Of a DNA stretch of 64,000 nt, positions 32,761 to 45,057 are shown piece by piece. This DNA is from Stenocarpella maydis (lineage: Eukaryota; Ascomycota; Sordariomycetes; Diaporthales; Diaporthaceae). Location: NCBI GenBank assembly GCA_002270565.1, contig NQMI01000186.1, positions 17,225 through 81,224 on the forward strand, in the 5' to 3' direction. The position numbers and the translations under genes are program-made. Numbering within the stretch: the stretch's first letter is position 1; every line of letters begins with the position of its first letter. The notes under the pieces are model-generated. The model searched no databases and was not told the DNA's origin. It was given only the letters and a program-made list of their open reading frames with translations.

Positions 32761-35700
32761 AGTGAAGGCTTGTGTGAGGGCTTCGAAGCCCAGGCGCGTA
32801 GTCGCAATGGCTTGCGCAAGTTGGTGAGAGGGCTGGGGCTCAGAACCGAACGGGCGAAAAGAAAAGAGTTGCGCGAATGCATAAATGGGCGAAGATTAGT
32901 TGTGGGGTATTATCGAGTCGCCAGGGGGGGGGCTCGTCCTGCAGCCCGGTGTGATGGTGTAGTGTGGTTCGGTGTGGGAGAGGCAGAAGAAGCAATGCCC
33001 GTAGCGCTGGTGGCGGGGTGCTTTTGTTGTCGTCGTTGTGGTTGCTACTGAGCGCTCGCTCTTCAATTGCAGGCACTTGCGATGGTTCTACTGGTTGCCC
33101 GGGCTCAGAGGTCGATGTTTGTTTTGGCCGGGTCCGAGACTGCGCTAAAAACGCGGTCTTATCGTCCTTAGCACCGAAACGATTGGACGATAGTGCATCC
33201 AGCTCCTCCCCTCACAGGCGCGTCTTGCAGGGGTGAGACTCGAGGTCCACGTACCCAAGTACCTTTGTACCCAGCCAGGGTAATCCCGTACCTGGACGAC
33301 AACGACGAGCCGCAAAACGCCCACTAACAGGCGGAGGGCGGGCACGGTAAAATATGGGCCAAGTCACTTAGAGGCTAGCCTGGCCTGAGTACCCAAGGTA
33401 CTCCGCACAAGTAATGAATGACGACATGTGACCGACTTACAGCGGTTCAGACATGGAGGAGGATATTCTCCTCTCTCAACCCAACTACATATCTTCACAT
33501 GTCGTGCGTGTACTGTAGTTCACATTACCCGCACTGTACCGTATGTATTTACAACCCACTTACTGCCAGGTCCGACATTGCTTATCTTGCACCATCCCAC
33601 GTCTCCAGTGACCACCTCTAACCTGCAGTGCAAGAGTACCGTGATAATTCTCCAGTGGTACAGCTGGACTTGTGTTTGGCCTCCTTTGGCTGGCCCCTCC
33701 CTCTCAACTCGCGCAAGGCGCAAGGGCTCCTGCTGTGCCCCCCCGACAACTCTCAATTGCGCGACCCTGGCCCTCTCACTGACGGTGCCACTGCTCTTGT
33801 CGAGTGGTTGCTGTGGCCCCCTCCTTCGGCCTGCGCAATAATGTCCTGGCTCGGTGAGGCACCCGGTCGTCAAGCCTCTTGTTGGGCCATTGACGATATG
33901 CCCCAGGTCATCAGCATATGGGACGACGCTACCAGCCCCCACAACCAGGAACAGCCTCCCTCGAGGAAGGGGCTGGTCAGATAGCAGATGTGACCGCACA
34001 TCAAGCGCTGTGCCGACGGCTGCTCTACCCGCATGATCTATCACCTCATCGCCAGCAGCCCTAAATCGACAGGTAGTCCATCTGACACCCGGGCCTTGCC
34101 CCTTTGCAAGCACGTCTCTGCCGAAGAATCAACATCTCGGATCGGATCGAGTGGTTCCCGGACGCCCACCGGGGCCGGGCCACCTACCTCATCGCCTGGC
34201 CTACACAGCCATGCCGGGCTGTCACTTTCCTGCTCGCCACGGCTCCCCCTCGAGCATCGTCCTTCCGGGTGGAGACCAAATTCCACGGGTGCATGGGCAA
34301 TGGATGATTTGCTGCTGCATATCATAGCTGCCGTACGACGCCCATCCGAGCATGAGAGGACAGGAAATTTCCCGACCGGAGCGTACAGCCGTTTGGATAT
34401 CCACACCCGTCACGCAGCGCTCATCCGTGCTGCCAGAGCTCCCTTGTCCCATGCCTGTCAGGCTGCTGCCGTGTCACTGCTGCCAGGAGCACAATCATCT
34501 GAAACCAGCCGGGTGTGTCTTTACTTTACTTCCTCATCCTCGGCGCTGCGATTCCAGAAGTAACACTGGCAGAGTGGGCAAATTTAAGCTTATGTCCACG
34601 ACGGACTCTGAGGCCCACGCCCTGGCGCATTGGGGACCTCAAGAGGCACTCAGGATTGGATGTTTGTGATATCGCCTTCCGACTCGGATCGGTCCTGGCG
34701 GTCCTGTCACCGGAGCACAGCTGAAGTAGCCGGCAGATGTTCCTGTCGAGGCTGGCGTGCGACAATGGTGCATGGGCGCGCTGAACCGGCTGGCCCCATA
34801 GGCACAGCCCAGCTCAGCATGTTTTCCAATTCCACTCCAATAGTCTCTCGCACCGGTATGGCGGGCTCACATCTCGCATACAGCAGGCCGCAGCGCTTCG
34901 CGGATCCCGGCCTCTGCGCAGCGCGCAAGACAGTCTCGCCCTCGCGAGGGCTACTCAACTGAGCACGTCCAATCTTTCTATCCCGAGGGATATGTCATAT
35001 TTACGGCTCAATCTGTGCTTCGAAAGGCACCAGATCCAGGGGCTTGTTATTTCGCTGCTTCCGTTTGGTAGCAAGCACTGGTCATGCCGTCTTTTACGTT
35101 TCAGGCAACCTCCTCCATTCAAATACGGGAAGCTGCAGAAATTATGACGGCTGGAACGGTGTGCCGCCATGATTGTTCACCAGGGGCACTTTGACTCGAG
35201 GCACCGGCGTCCAATTCTGAGACTCAATAGATACATGGTACCAAAGCTTCGCCATCAAGACTGCATCTCTCCAATCCTATCTGGCCACAGCAGCCAGGGT
35301 CTCCGTCAATCGCGCGCCCCCGCCAGCAACACATTGGTCACATAGGCGCGCTGCTCCCTAGGCAAACCCCCACCAGTTCCTCACAAGAGGTATATGCCAC
35401 TGTGGACAGGCCTGTGGGGAACAGGCTGACCGGTGGAGGGCTTGGTCACATGAGAGGAAACACCTTTCTCCGATTGAATGCTTGCTGTGGTGATGATGGG
35501 TGATGCCTTGGCCATGCTGCCTCGGCTACGGACGCCCACACAGGTATGTACTTCGAGACAGCTCCAGACATGGCTGTTCACGAATGACCAGAGGGGAAAG
35601 TATGGGGGGGGAGGGGGGGCAGTCACTGGCTACCTGGTGGCCCCGCACGGGCACAAGCTCTGTGTTGCTTCCAGGCCATGTCGGCGTGCTTGTACAAGTC

Positions 35701-37437
35701 AAGCTCGTGGGAAACACATTGCTCGACACGTTGGCGTAGCCTGTGACCTGCAGTCCCCCTTATTCTCAGGCCGCCCACCATGGGCAATCCCAACCCCCCA
35801 AAGCTTCTGGAATGGCGGTGGAATCTATCCCGCAAGCAACGACCAGCAACTGACTCCACTCCCGACGCTTGCTGCTGGTGGTCGCTGCGGATACGTACAG
35901 AACCTCCTGACAACGGAACGGAGGTAAATGGAACAGTCTTCAGGTCTTCTGGCGGTCAGGGCGGGAGGCTGAAAGCTGGGTGGAGCCTGAATATGCAGAG
36001 ATGTTTCCACCATCTGCAGAGAAGCATGCGCAGAAGGCTTGGGAAGCAGCCTCGTTCCCTGCGCGGGGACATGGGCAGGGAGCTGGGCAGCGATGCGGCA
36101 TGCTATCCCCATACCCCGTCCCTCCCCTTCAAGTTGAGGGCAGAGCGGCCACGTGTGTCGAGTCAAGCAGGAGTTGTGTCTAGGATATCTGGGTCTAGGG
36201 GAAGACTTTTCTTTGTTGCACCCTTCTCAGGAAGCCGCTTAGCCTGGTGACTAGACGGCACCTCCTGCAGCCATCCGTCAGGCTCCTCTGTCAGAGCTTC
36301 TTCTGTACATTTTCAAACAAGCCAATGGGATGTTTGGCTGTTTATGCTACAGTATTTGCTGTCAAACTGATTTGTTTTTCCTTAGCCACATATGCGCTGC
36401 GTCATGCAGTCGCCTGTGTTCACCCTTTCGGGTCAGCGCTCCAGCCTGGTGAAATCTACTGAAACTCTACCTCACCTCGATCCTGGTGCAGCCCTCACAG
36501 TCATCCTCCTCGTTCCCGGTCCTGCCAACGGGCTTGGAGGTACCGGCTAGCGGACCAAAGTAACCGTGGGTCGTGATTGTTGCTGAGCTGGACTCGTTGC
36601 GGATGAGCAGAGACGCGGACCACGAGCGCCGGTGCCATCACTGCTGAGAAAACAGAACCGATAGATCAGGAAGGGCAACTCCAAGTCCGTCACGGAGTCG
36701 TTTGACCTTTCCGATCGGCCTGGCCTCCTGATGCCGAAGCGATGCCTCAGCAAAGGTAACGTGGACAACAGCCGGGCCCGACAAGGTCTCGCTCAGTATT
36801 CAGCCCAAGCGCAAGCTCAGCACCACCCAACACCAACATCGTCCAGGCCCGCCTGATCAGCTGGCCCGCCCTCTATCGCTCACCCCGATCAGTACTCACT
36901 TCGTGGCTTATAACTCGACCCCCAAGAAGAGCGGTGGACGCCGCCAAACGACCATCTCTCCGCCCAGAGGCTCGATTCCAAGACACTTGGGACAAAGGAG
37001 CAGCACCGAGAACACCGCCGACTGCGTCGCCCGCGGGCAGAAGCCACCGGACCTGCAGGTGGTTGCATGGCCAGTCTCAAGTAAGGAAGAAAGAAAGCAT
37101 CTCGGTCCCTTGTCCACGCGCCCGCGCACTCCGTCCCTCCCCATCCCTTGGCCCTTGGGAGCGGCCTGGGCGGACCGGTGACGATCGTGTGGTTGTCTTG
37201 CCTGTTTGCCCATTGAAAAGAGACTTGGTTTTCCTCTTCCCTGCCTGGCTCTGGCCTCATCCTGATTCCCCAGTCCGACCGAGCTGCAAGCACTGTCTTG
37301 CAGTCTGGGTCCATATCACCACTACCCGCCCCCCTTGGGCCTGAGGATCTCTCCCTCAAGCATCAGATCCGTCCCTCCACTCTTGCTCCTGCATCTTCTC
37401 CTGCAAATTCGAGACATTCCGGCCAGGCCTCACCGCC
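32761..37437. other. Long divergent intergenic region between TOP2 and XBP1-like gene
   Basis: 4.7 kb of mostly GC-rich DNA. Open frames up to about 200 codons occur on both strands, but none shows a domain, signal peptide or compositional pattern that I would call a gene. The XBP1-proximal part is CT-rich. There is a G-rich tract near 35605-35620. Confidence 0.45.
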
Positions 37438-39412
37438 ATGTTGTCCCTGGCCTCCCTTCTTAACCCGGCGCCCCCTGGGCCTCTCCCGCCAACCCCTCGG
37501 TATCGACCAAGTCCGGGCCTGTCGTCGCCTGCAACATCCTACTCCGACGAATGCCCCAGTCTGATGTTCGAACGACACCTCGCACCTTCGACAAAACCGG
37601 CCAAGATGGCCAAGGTGGCCAAGGAGCCTGGAGGTCTCGTCAAGTCCAAGGCCAAGGGCATCGTCAACTTCCCGCCCTTCGAGGACCTGGACGAGCGCTC
37701 GCTCCGGGAGATCAAGAGGTACCAGGTGTACCCCTATGGCAAGATTCAGGAGTACTGCCGACACATTCCCTACAACAGCGGCAAGAAAGACTTCTACGAG
37801 AAGACGGGCCGCGAGAGCTTTGAGGGTGAGACACCTCCTGACCACCAGTCACCAGCGTCTTGGCCCCTCCCGGACTCGAGGCTTACGGCTTGATATGCAG
37901 TGTTCCAGTACGTCTTCAAAGTGCCGGGCGATGACTCCGAATACACTGTCATGTGGGACTACAATGTCGGCCTGGTCCGCATGACGCCCTTTTTCAAATG
38001 TTGCAAATACTCAAAGGTAGTTTCCACCCATCCTCGTCTTCTTGCGCACACAGGGCTGACCAAGAGCAGACCATGCCGGCCAAGATGCTGAACATGAACC
38101 CCGGCCTCCGCGACATCACTCACAGCATCACCGGAGGTTCTATCATGGCCCAGGGTAAGCATCCCGCACGCGGCTCAGCTGGCTGCCAGCCACACCTCCG
38201 GCAGTCTCTGACTGACTATGTGCAGGCTACTGGATGCCCCACGCGTGTGCCAAAGCCGTCTGCGCAACCTTCTGCGCCCCCATTGCCGGCGCGCTGATTC
38301 CCATATTCGGCCCCGACTTCCCTTCCCAATGCATCCCTCCTGATGCGCCAGAGCACGGCCGGATGGCCATCGACCCGGCGATCGTGGCGGGGTCTGAGCG
38401 TGAGGCCCAGGTGTACCGCCGCGTGTTTGCCAACGCCAGCGCCGTCAGCGCCAACGGCCACCTGCCGCTGCACCCCCAACAGACATACCATCAATACAGC
38501 CACGGCCCGGCGCTTCCGAGCCCGACCAGCATCCCCAGCCCGCGTCTTGCGCGCCGCAGCCTGCACCGCCACGGATCGCCATACGACTACGAGAGAGACC
38601 GGATCGACTTTGGCGGAAGGGTGTGCTTCAAGAGAGGCCTGGACGGCCCGCATCCCGTGGACTCGGACCCGGAGGCCCACATCGGACCAGAGACACCCTC
38701 CCTGTCCCACGCGCCTCACCACCGGGGGGGCATTCCATACTCGCCCATGTCGCCGCCGCGGTCCGGCGGCTGGACCATCGCGAACCACCCGGGACACCAC
38801 CCCCAGCCGTCTTCGACGCCGTCCAACGGCCACCACCCCAACAGCTTCTCCGAGGATTTCCTGTACCCGGGCGGCCCAAACCCCGTGCTGAGTGCGATTC
38901 CCCGCCTCGGTCACGCCGGCAGGCTTGACCACTACCAGAGCTCGCAGAGGCTCCCTCGTGTCCCTCCCACCTCGGCGGCGGCATGGACCGCGTCGAAGCG
39001 GCCGGCGCCCGAGGCCGAGCCCGGCGGCCGTTTCAACTACGGCGGCCACAGCGAGGGCGGCCCTCCGAACACGGTCGCCGCGGTGGTGGCTGCTCGGGCC
39101 CAGGGCGGCCGGGAGCGGGGCCATCACAACCACCGCCACGGCAGCAGTGGCCACCAGGAGGGCATGCCGCCCTCGGCAGCCCACGCCGTGGCGACCGCCG
39201 GTGCCGAGAAGAACGCAGCACTGCTGCTGATGAACCTGAGCGTGAGGGACCACCGGGAGGTCCGGTGCCGTGACGAGGGGGCCGGCGGCGGCAGGTCCGC
39301 TGAGGGCGGCCGAGGCCCGCGGGGCTGTGGGCAGGAGTCGATGTCGATGTCGCCCGTGTCGGCGACGGCCGATGGCCATAGAAGCAAGAGACGAAGGGCA
39401 ACCTCCATGTAA
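37438..39412 (+). CDS. XBP1: APSES (KilA-N) transcription factor, Xbp1-like
   Basis: Exons are 37438-37825, 37901-38016, 38070-38154 and 38226-39412 (591 aa). Donors are GTGAGA, GTAGTT and GTAAGC; acceptors are GCAG, GCAG and GCAG. The N-terminus [15 protein letters not shown] is of the kind conserved in this fungal group. The APSES DNA-binding region covers about residues 70-270: [56 protein letters not shown] and [20 protein letters not shown]. The remainder is His/Pro/Gly/Ser-rich and probably disordered, with a basic KRRRA motif at the C-terminus. Yeast Xbp1 is a stress- and quiescence-induced repressor; a similar role here is inference. All three introns interrupt the APSES region, a frequent arrangement in this family. 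Confidence 0.88.
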
Positions 39413-39874
39413 GACTAAATCGCTGTTTCCCCTTCTCCACTGTCTTTCTGCCTCTGTTCTCCCCTTGTTTTCTCCGTCTCAATCTCTCATCTCTCATTTT
39501 CCTCGGCATTTCAATCGGTCACCACGGGAATGGCGTTGCAAAGTGGGCTCTCTTGTCTTGCGTTGCTCTCTCTCCGCCGGGCATTGGGTCACATACGGTA
39601 GGCATTGATGGCTCTCTCTCTCTCCCTCTGGGGATTTCCAAGAAGGCACTTCAGTTTGGAAGATGTTGGCAGATGTGCGCGTGCTTGCTCTGAGGGGGTC
39701 CACACCACCGCGCCCGTAGCATATGTTAGGCAGTCAACCGCCCACCAATAGACTCATTATGTACGGCACATTCATGCTTGATCGTGTCTGCCGAAGGCTG
39801 AGGGCCGGCTTCTGACCTGGCTCCTCCTCTCACAAGATGTTCCTGGGAGTGGATTGATATGCGAGGCCACTGCA
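39413..39874. other. Intergenic, convergent 3' ends
   Basis: 462 bp between converging genes, CT-rich next to the XBP1-like stop. No feature recognised. Confidence 0.45.
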
Positions 39875-41194
39875 CTAACCCTTGGCCGCCGCGGCCTCTT
39901 TTGCCTTTGCCTCCTTGAACTGTTTGACCCAGGCGTCCGCCTTTGCTCTCGGGACGACATAGACCTTGACCACCCCATCGACCACCTCGACACCATCCAG
40001 GCTCAGCACCTTGAGCAGCGGCACCTTCTTGCCGACCTTGACCAGGCCGCCCGTCGCCGTCTCCATGAAGCACTCGACCGTATTGGCGCCATACTCCTCC
40101 TCCCTATCCCACGGCAGCGGGAACACATATCCAAAGTGCTGCGCAAGCGCCTCCTTCTCATTGAACGCCTTGATGAAGTCGCTCTCGTAGTGGACGGGGT
40201 ACAGCAGCACCGCCGGAAAGCTAAGCGTGCTGCTGGGGTCCTCCGGGTCGGGCACAAGCTCCAGCCTCGCGTCGCCCATGTCGGGCGGCGTCCTGGTCGC
40301 GCGGACGGTGATGTTGCGCTCCCTGAGCGCGCCGGCCAGCAGCGCCGCGCGCCGCTGCAGCACCCTCCTCTCCTCGGCGGCCTTCTTCTCCCTGCGGCCC
40401 GCCTCCTCGCGCCGCGCGGCGACGTCCCTCGCCACGGCCCGCAGGCTGGCATTGTCCCCGTCGACGCTCAGCCCGCCCGCGCACGCGTCGTGCGCCTCGG
40501 CCACCCGCCCGACGGCCAGCAGCGCGCGCGCGCTGCGGTACCACGCCTTGACGTTGCGCGGGTTGAGCCGCAGCGCCGCGCCGCAGTCGAGCCAGCACGA
40601 GCGGTAGTTGTGCAGCTCGAGCTGCACGGCGGCGCGGTTGACGAGCAGCGCCTCGAGCACGGCGCGCTGGGCGGCGGCCTCGGCCTCGTCGTCGCCGTGC
40701 GGGTCGCCCTCGCGCGCGGGGTCGCCCTTCTCCCGGCGCCTCTCCTCCTGCGTCACGATCGCCACGCCGCGGCCGTAGAACTCGGCCGCGTCGCGCCAGC
40801 GCTTCTGCTTGAAGCACTCGTTGCCGCGCTCCTTGAAGTCGGTCGCGTTCTCCAGCGGCGTGCCCTCGTAGGCGAGGGCCTCGAGGGCCGCAACGTCGTC
40901 GTTCTCCTCCAGCTCCGTCATGAACAGAGGCGACTTGTTCAGGTCCTCCATGATCTCCTCGGCAGTCTTGCCCGCGTGGCGGGCGAGCTGGGGCGGGAGC
41001 TCTGGCGCCGCGGCCTTTGGCCAGGGGCCTATTGTGGGTGCCGGCCCTGCTGCCGGCGCTGGCGGGGTTCCATTGTTCGTTGCTGTGCCTGTGGGTTTTG
41101 CTGTCTCGTGCGCTTGTTGTGATGTCGCATTCTGGTCGTCTGAGATTTTCAGGCAAGATTCAGTCTTCTCGGTCATGTCTGTGAGCTGCGCCAT
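39875..41194 (-). CDS. CNS1: Cns1/TTC4-type TPR co-chaperone of Hsp90
   Basis: A single exon of 439 codons on the minus strand. After a low-complexity N-terminus, TAEEIMEDLNKSPLFMTELEE is the conserved Cns1 lead-in. Three TPR helix pairs then run from about residue 105 to 250: ENATDFKERGNECFKQKRWR, LLVNRAAVQLELHNYRSCW and NPRNVKAWYRSARALLAVGR. Lys/Asn/Arg positions of the carboxylate clamp for the Hsp90/Hsp70 EEVD tail are visible. A charged linker leads to the C-terminal wheel domain (FPAVLLYPVHYESDFIKAFN; VKVYVVPRAKADAWVKQF). Cns1 is an essential yeast co-chaperone that helps translation factor folding. The strongly GC-biased codons create long antisense ORFs here. Confidence 0.92.
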   Translation of the reverse strand: MAQLTDMTEKTESCLKISDDQNATSQQAHETAKPTGTATNNGTPPAPAAGPAPTIGPWPKAAAPELPPQLARHAGKTAEEIMEDLNKSPLFMTELEENDDVAALEALAYEGTPLENATDFKERGNECFKQKRWRDAAEFYGRGVAIVTQEERRREKGDPAREGDPHGDDEAEAAAQRAVLEALLVNRAAVQLELHNYRSCWLDCGAALRLNPRNVKAWYRSARALLAVGRVAEAHDACAGGLSVDGDNASLRAVARDVAARREEAGRREKKAAEERRVLQRRAALLAGALRERNITVRATRTPPDMGDARLELVPDPEDPSSTLSFPAVLLYPVHYESDFIKAFNEKEALAQHFGYVFPLPWDREEEYGANTVECFMETATGGLVKVGKKVPLLKVLSLDGVEVVDGVVKVYVVPRAKADAWVKQFKEAKAKEAAAAKG

Positions 41195-41705
41195 TTTGCA
41201 GGCGGGTTACCTGGGCGAGTCACCAGGGGACACAGATTTGGAAAAGAACAAAGATTTATAGACTGATTGGACTTGTGTATGATTTTCTGTCTTTCCGGAT
41301 TTGAAAAGCGGTTTGAAGTCAAGCAGTCTGATATGAGTCGTCTTGCTCTCATGAAGTTGCCCCAAACGTCAGTTGAAATTCTTGAGCGGGGCTTCCAAAT
41401 ATTTCCGAAGGGTTCGACCAGCCCCATCAATGAGTACAGGCTCCAATACGGACACAAGCGCGTGTTTCTTGAGGAAAAAAATAGACCTGGTGAAATGCCT
41501 CGTCGATGTGGGCATGGGGCTCTTCTTCACTGCAAGATCTGATAGATTGAATTTCTACCGGTCAGTAAGAAATTAAGAACCTCCAAGTGAGTGCCAATGT
41601 ACCGTACTTTAGGCAGGTGGGGAGTTTCCTGCCATATTGAGTGTAGTCCCCTACTTTACTTCCAGGAGACAGCCTGTATTGTATGGGTGACTCTTGGGTC
41701 GTACG

Positions 41706-42003
41706 TTTTTTTTAAAAAAAAATTTTTAAAAAACAATTTAAAAAAAATTAAAAACCATTTTTAAAAAAATGTTAAAACCAAAATTTAAAAAAAATTTAAA
41801 AAAATTTAAAAAAAATTTAAAAAAAAATTTAAAAAAAAATTTAAAAAAAAATTTAAAAAAAAAATTTAAAAAAAAATTTAAAAAAAAAAATTAAAAAAAA
41901 TTTTAAAAGAAAATTTAAAAAAAATTTAAAAAAATTTTAAAAAAAATTTAAAAAAATTTAGAAAAAGATTAAAAAATTTAAAAAAATTTAAAAAAAATTT
42001 AAA
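41706..42003. repeat. Phased A-tract/TTTAAA low-complexity block
   Basis: About 300 bp made almost only of A and T. Runs of 7-10 A alternate with TTT, so the unit recurs every 10-13 bp, close to one helical turn. The AT-rich flank continues to about 42112. It sits alone in otherwise GC-balanced intergenic DNA. Confidence 0.85.
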
Positions 42004-42490
42004 CACGATCTCAAAAAAACAAACCAGCCAAAGAAAAAAAAGTTAAAAAATTGTTCAAAAAGTTTTTCAAAAATACTTTTTAAAGAATCTTTTTAAAAAA
42101 AAATTAAAAAGAATTCACACAATGGCCAATCAAGGCCAGGAATCGTTGAAATCAAGGGCAACTGTGTTGTCAAATGGGTCGAAGCTCGAGGCGTGATATA
42201 GTTGGATGAATCGAGTGAATGGCGAAATCCCTTCTCATCCGGCCCCCCCCCCCAATAAAAAAAGTAAAACTCACAACCAGGGTTACGCAAGGGTTTACGC
42301 CCAGGACGATCAAGACGGCCCGACAGTTCGTCTGTCACATCGGCAACCATCGGGGCCAGATTTCACACTTGATATCGCATGGACAGGTCAAACAGCACGG
42401 CGCAATCCTCGTAACCAACATTTGATGATGTGTCTGTTGTGAGCAGATACACGCCGGCTGTTACAGGTATTTCTGGTTCGTTTTCGTTGG

Positions 42491-42517
42491 CCCCTGCCCC
42501 TGCCCCTGCCCCTGCCC
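42491..42517. repeat. Hexanucleotide repeat (CCCCTG)n
   Basis: Four tandem units. Confidence 0.75.
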
Positions 42518-43075
42518 ACTCCTGCAAGAAAGAAAAACGGAAACATTGCGCCGCTAGACGTGATCTGACCGACCCAAGGTGCCCCCTTGGCCATGTCATC
42601 TTTGATCTTTTGGGCGGCACATGGTGGCCCAAATGGTCATATTTGATTCGTTCAGAGCCTCGTGCTCGTGCCAGCCTCGCCTCCTACGTCCATGTCTAGA
42701 GCCGCGGGTGGCTGGAGGCCCGAGATTGGGCCCGGAACAGACAGGTCACGGTAGATTAGTGGTCTTGATAATGCTGAATTAAGGTAATGCAAAGTTTGTC
42801 TATGCTAGGTATTGTGGTATCCTTCTTTCCCAATCCATGCAAGAAACCATTCGCCAAACGCCAGGACCCACCAACATTCCATGCCACACGCAAAGTCGCC
42901 GCCTGAACTCCAGGACACCAAACTCAAGTAATATGCGCCGCCATTTGAACCATCCAAACCCGAACATGTCCCTCACAATCTCTCCCCCTGTTTGTGATCC
43001 TCTTTCAATCGTCTCTCATAGCACAGCCGCCTTTTCCTGTCCCCGATCCCAGAGACAACCGCTATACTATTTCTT

Positions 43076-45057
43076 TCAATAATCGTCATCAGAGATGTCC
43101 ACGACAGACACAGTTGCCTGTTTCGATTGGGTGCGAACCAGGCCCTCTGCCTCACAATAAACGTGGTCTTGGACCTTGGTCCTCCGTACAGTGAAGCACT
43201 GGACGGAGCCAACAAGAGCCACAACCGCGCTGCCCCACCAGGCCAGGGCAGTGCAGTCCATCCTGCTCCCGACCGTGTAAAGAAATCCGGCAATGGGTGG
43301 TGCGATCATTCGGCATGCTGCACCAGCGCTGGCTGCGAAGCCATTCACCCTCCCAAGGATGGATTTGGGCGCCGCTTCCTTGATCTGAATGAGCAGCAGC
43401 GGGTAGACGATGATGGAGAAGATGTTCCGGACGGTCAGGTTGAAGTAGATGACGGGAAACAGCAGAGACTGAGGAACCCAGACAAGGAACGGCATCAGGA
43501 AGTAGGCGATCGGATGCAACACCGTGACAATGATGAATAGCCTGAAGACCCCAATCTTGTCGGCGGCAATGGGGAATACGACGGCCTGGATGAAGAGAGC
43601 AATGGCCCCATTAACAGCCACTTTGGGGGGGGGGGGCGGCCAAGCAAAGACAAGAAACGGACTGGAGGTCGACAGGACTTGGCGCTTGAGATGCTCCAGA
43701 GAATGTGCCAGGGATCTTTGAAATCTAGGTACTTACTGATCATTCCGACGGTGGGTATGGATAAGCCGAGTCCGCCAGGGAAATAGAGCAAGCTCGATGG
43801 GACGAGGGAGCTCATGGAGTCGACAGCAGCCCTATCATCCTCAAAGAAAATCGGGAGCAAGTGGTCATAGCACATCGCATGGTACGTCTTGAACAAGGGT
43901 TAGCACATAGCTCCTGGCTCGTCTTAGGATATGAGCCACGACTCACATATATGGATAGGCTGATGACCACTGCCATGATGCGCTTGTCATTGAAGACGCT
44001 GAATGGCGCCGCCTTCTCCAATTCTCGCTGTGGCTCCATAGCCTCGGGGTTCTGGGTCAGGAAAGTGCCGTAGGTTTCCGACCTAAGGTCCACAGCAGGG
44101 CGCTTTACGGCATCCGAAGTCTCTCTAAGGGGCGTTTCTTCAGAGATGTAGGTCTCTGCTGGGAGTATTATCCGGGACTGCATGCCAGGGTGGGTCTCCT
44201 CGAGGAGAATGTAACCCAGGATTATGCTGACAAGCAGGAGAGCGGCGCAGATGAGGTTAGGCAAGAGGTAAGGGAATCTGTCAAAAAGACCGCCCTCTTG
44301 AAAGACGTCGGGCCAGGAATGGTGTGGGTCCGAGAATGTACCGCCGATGCAGGGTCCTATTATGGTTCCTATGCTCCATACGAACGGCATGATGGAGTAG
44401 GCCCTCGCTTCGAAAGGTTAGCATTTGAAGTCGCCTTCGTCCGAAGCGGGTCGCTGCGTATTACTCACGTTCCTAGAGAAAGTCAGTCGTGGACCATGTT
44501 TTTTTTTCTTTTTTTTTTCCCTGGGCAGGGGGAGAAGGACTCACATGTTCGGGCCTTGCCACGAGCTCTCCGACCATGGTCTGGATGACGCCGATGTTGC
44601 CGTTCAGGGCTCCGCCGAAGAGACGCCCTGCGAGGGCGACCCAGATGTTGTCCGCAAAACCAAGGACGACCATGGAGATCATGGTGCCAAGACAACCCAG
44701 CAGAAGGACGGGCTTCCGGCCGATGCGGTCACTCAGTCCGCCCCAGTACATTCCCATGAGGGCCTCGGCCAGGGAGAAGGACGAGATAAGCAGGCCGGAA
44801 TAGGTGGATGCATCTTCTTCGTTCCCGACCTTGAAGCGCTTGACGAGCTGCCATGCATATGGGAACACGGAGGTGAGGGCGATGGGCTCGGCAAGACGGA
44901 CGATGGCTAGTGGCTGTCAGTAAGATGCGCGCATGTGGGGGCTTGTGTGTGTGCCCAGTTGGAAATAAATGGGAGCATATGGCCTACCAAGCAGGAAGAG
45001 CTGTAGGGTGGGGAAGTCGTCCGGATTACGGGCTGATCTCTGGCTTGTTAGGGTCAT
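43076..45057 (-). CDS. Major facilitator superfamily transporter with a 4-nt microexon
   Basis: Six predicted exons on the minus strand: 45057-44988, 44906-44545, 44472-44469 (4 nt), 44407-43947, 43887-43737 and 43620-43076 (530 aa). The protein has about 12 hydrophobic segments. N-terminal motifs are LQLFLLAIVRLAEPIALTSV, the MFS signature GGLSDRIGRKPVLLLG and LFGGALNGNIGV; the second half opens with MPFVWSIGTIIGPCIGG. These resemble the fungal TetA/ZIFL-like drug or metal-chelate exporter group. The substrate is unknown. A cytosolic loop of about 80 residues links the two halves. The microexon GAAC restores the frame and yields PEH-EP-RAYSIMPF. A plain GT-AG join of the flanking exons would be out of frame. 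The last intron has a 13-nt C tract before its acceptor. Confidence 0.85.

Larger units (their letters stand above)
41195..43075. other. Intergenic with a long A/T tract
   Basis: 1.9 kb between the CNS1 start and the MFS transporter stop. No gene is recognised. It holds the A/T tract at 41706-42003, an 11-nt C tract near 42242-42253 and (CCCCTG)4 at about 42491-42517. Confidence 0.5.

Noticed and set aside
38216..39379. 387-codon minus-strand ORF overlapping the XBP1-like gene
   Set aside because: Low-complexity Arg/His/Gly/Val composition expected from the antisense of a GC-rich exon; no motif.
39854..41122. 422-codon plus-strand ORF overlapping CNS1
   Set aside because: Antisense artefact of strong third-position GC bias in CNS1; Arg/Ala/Leu-rich with no domain.
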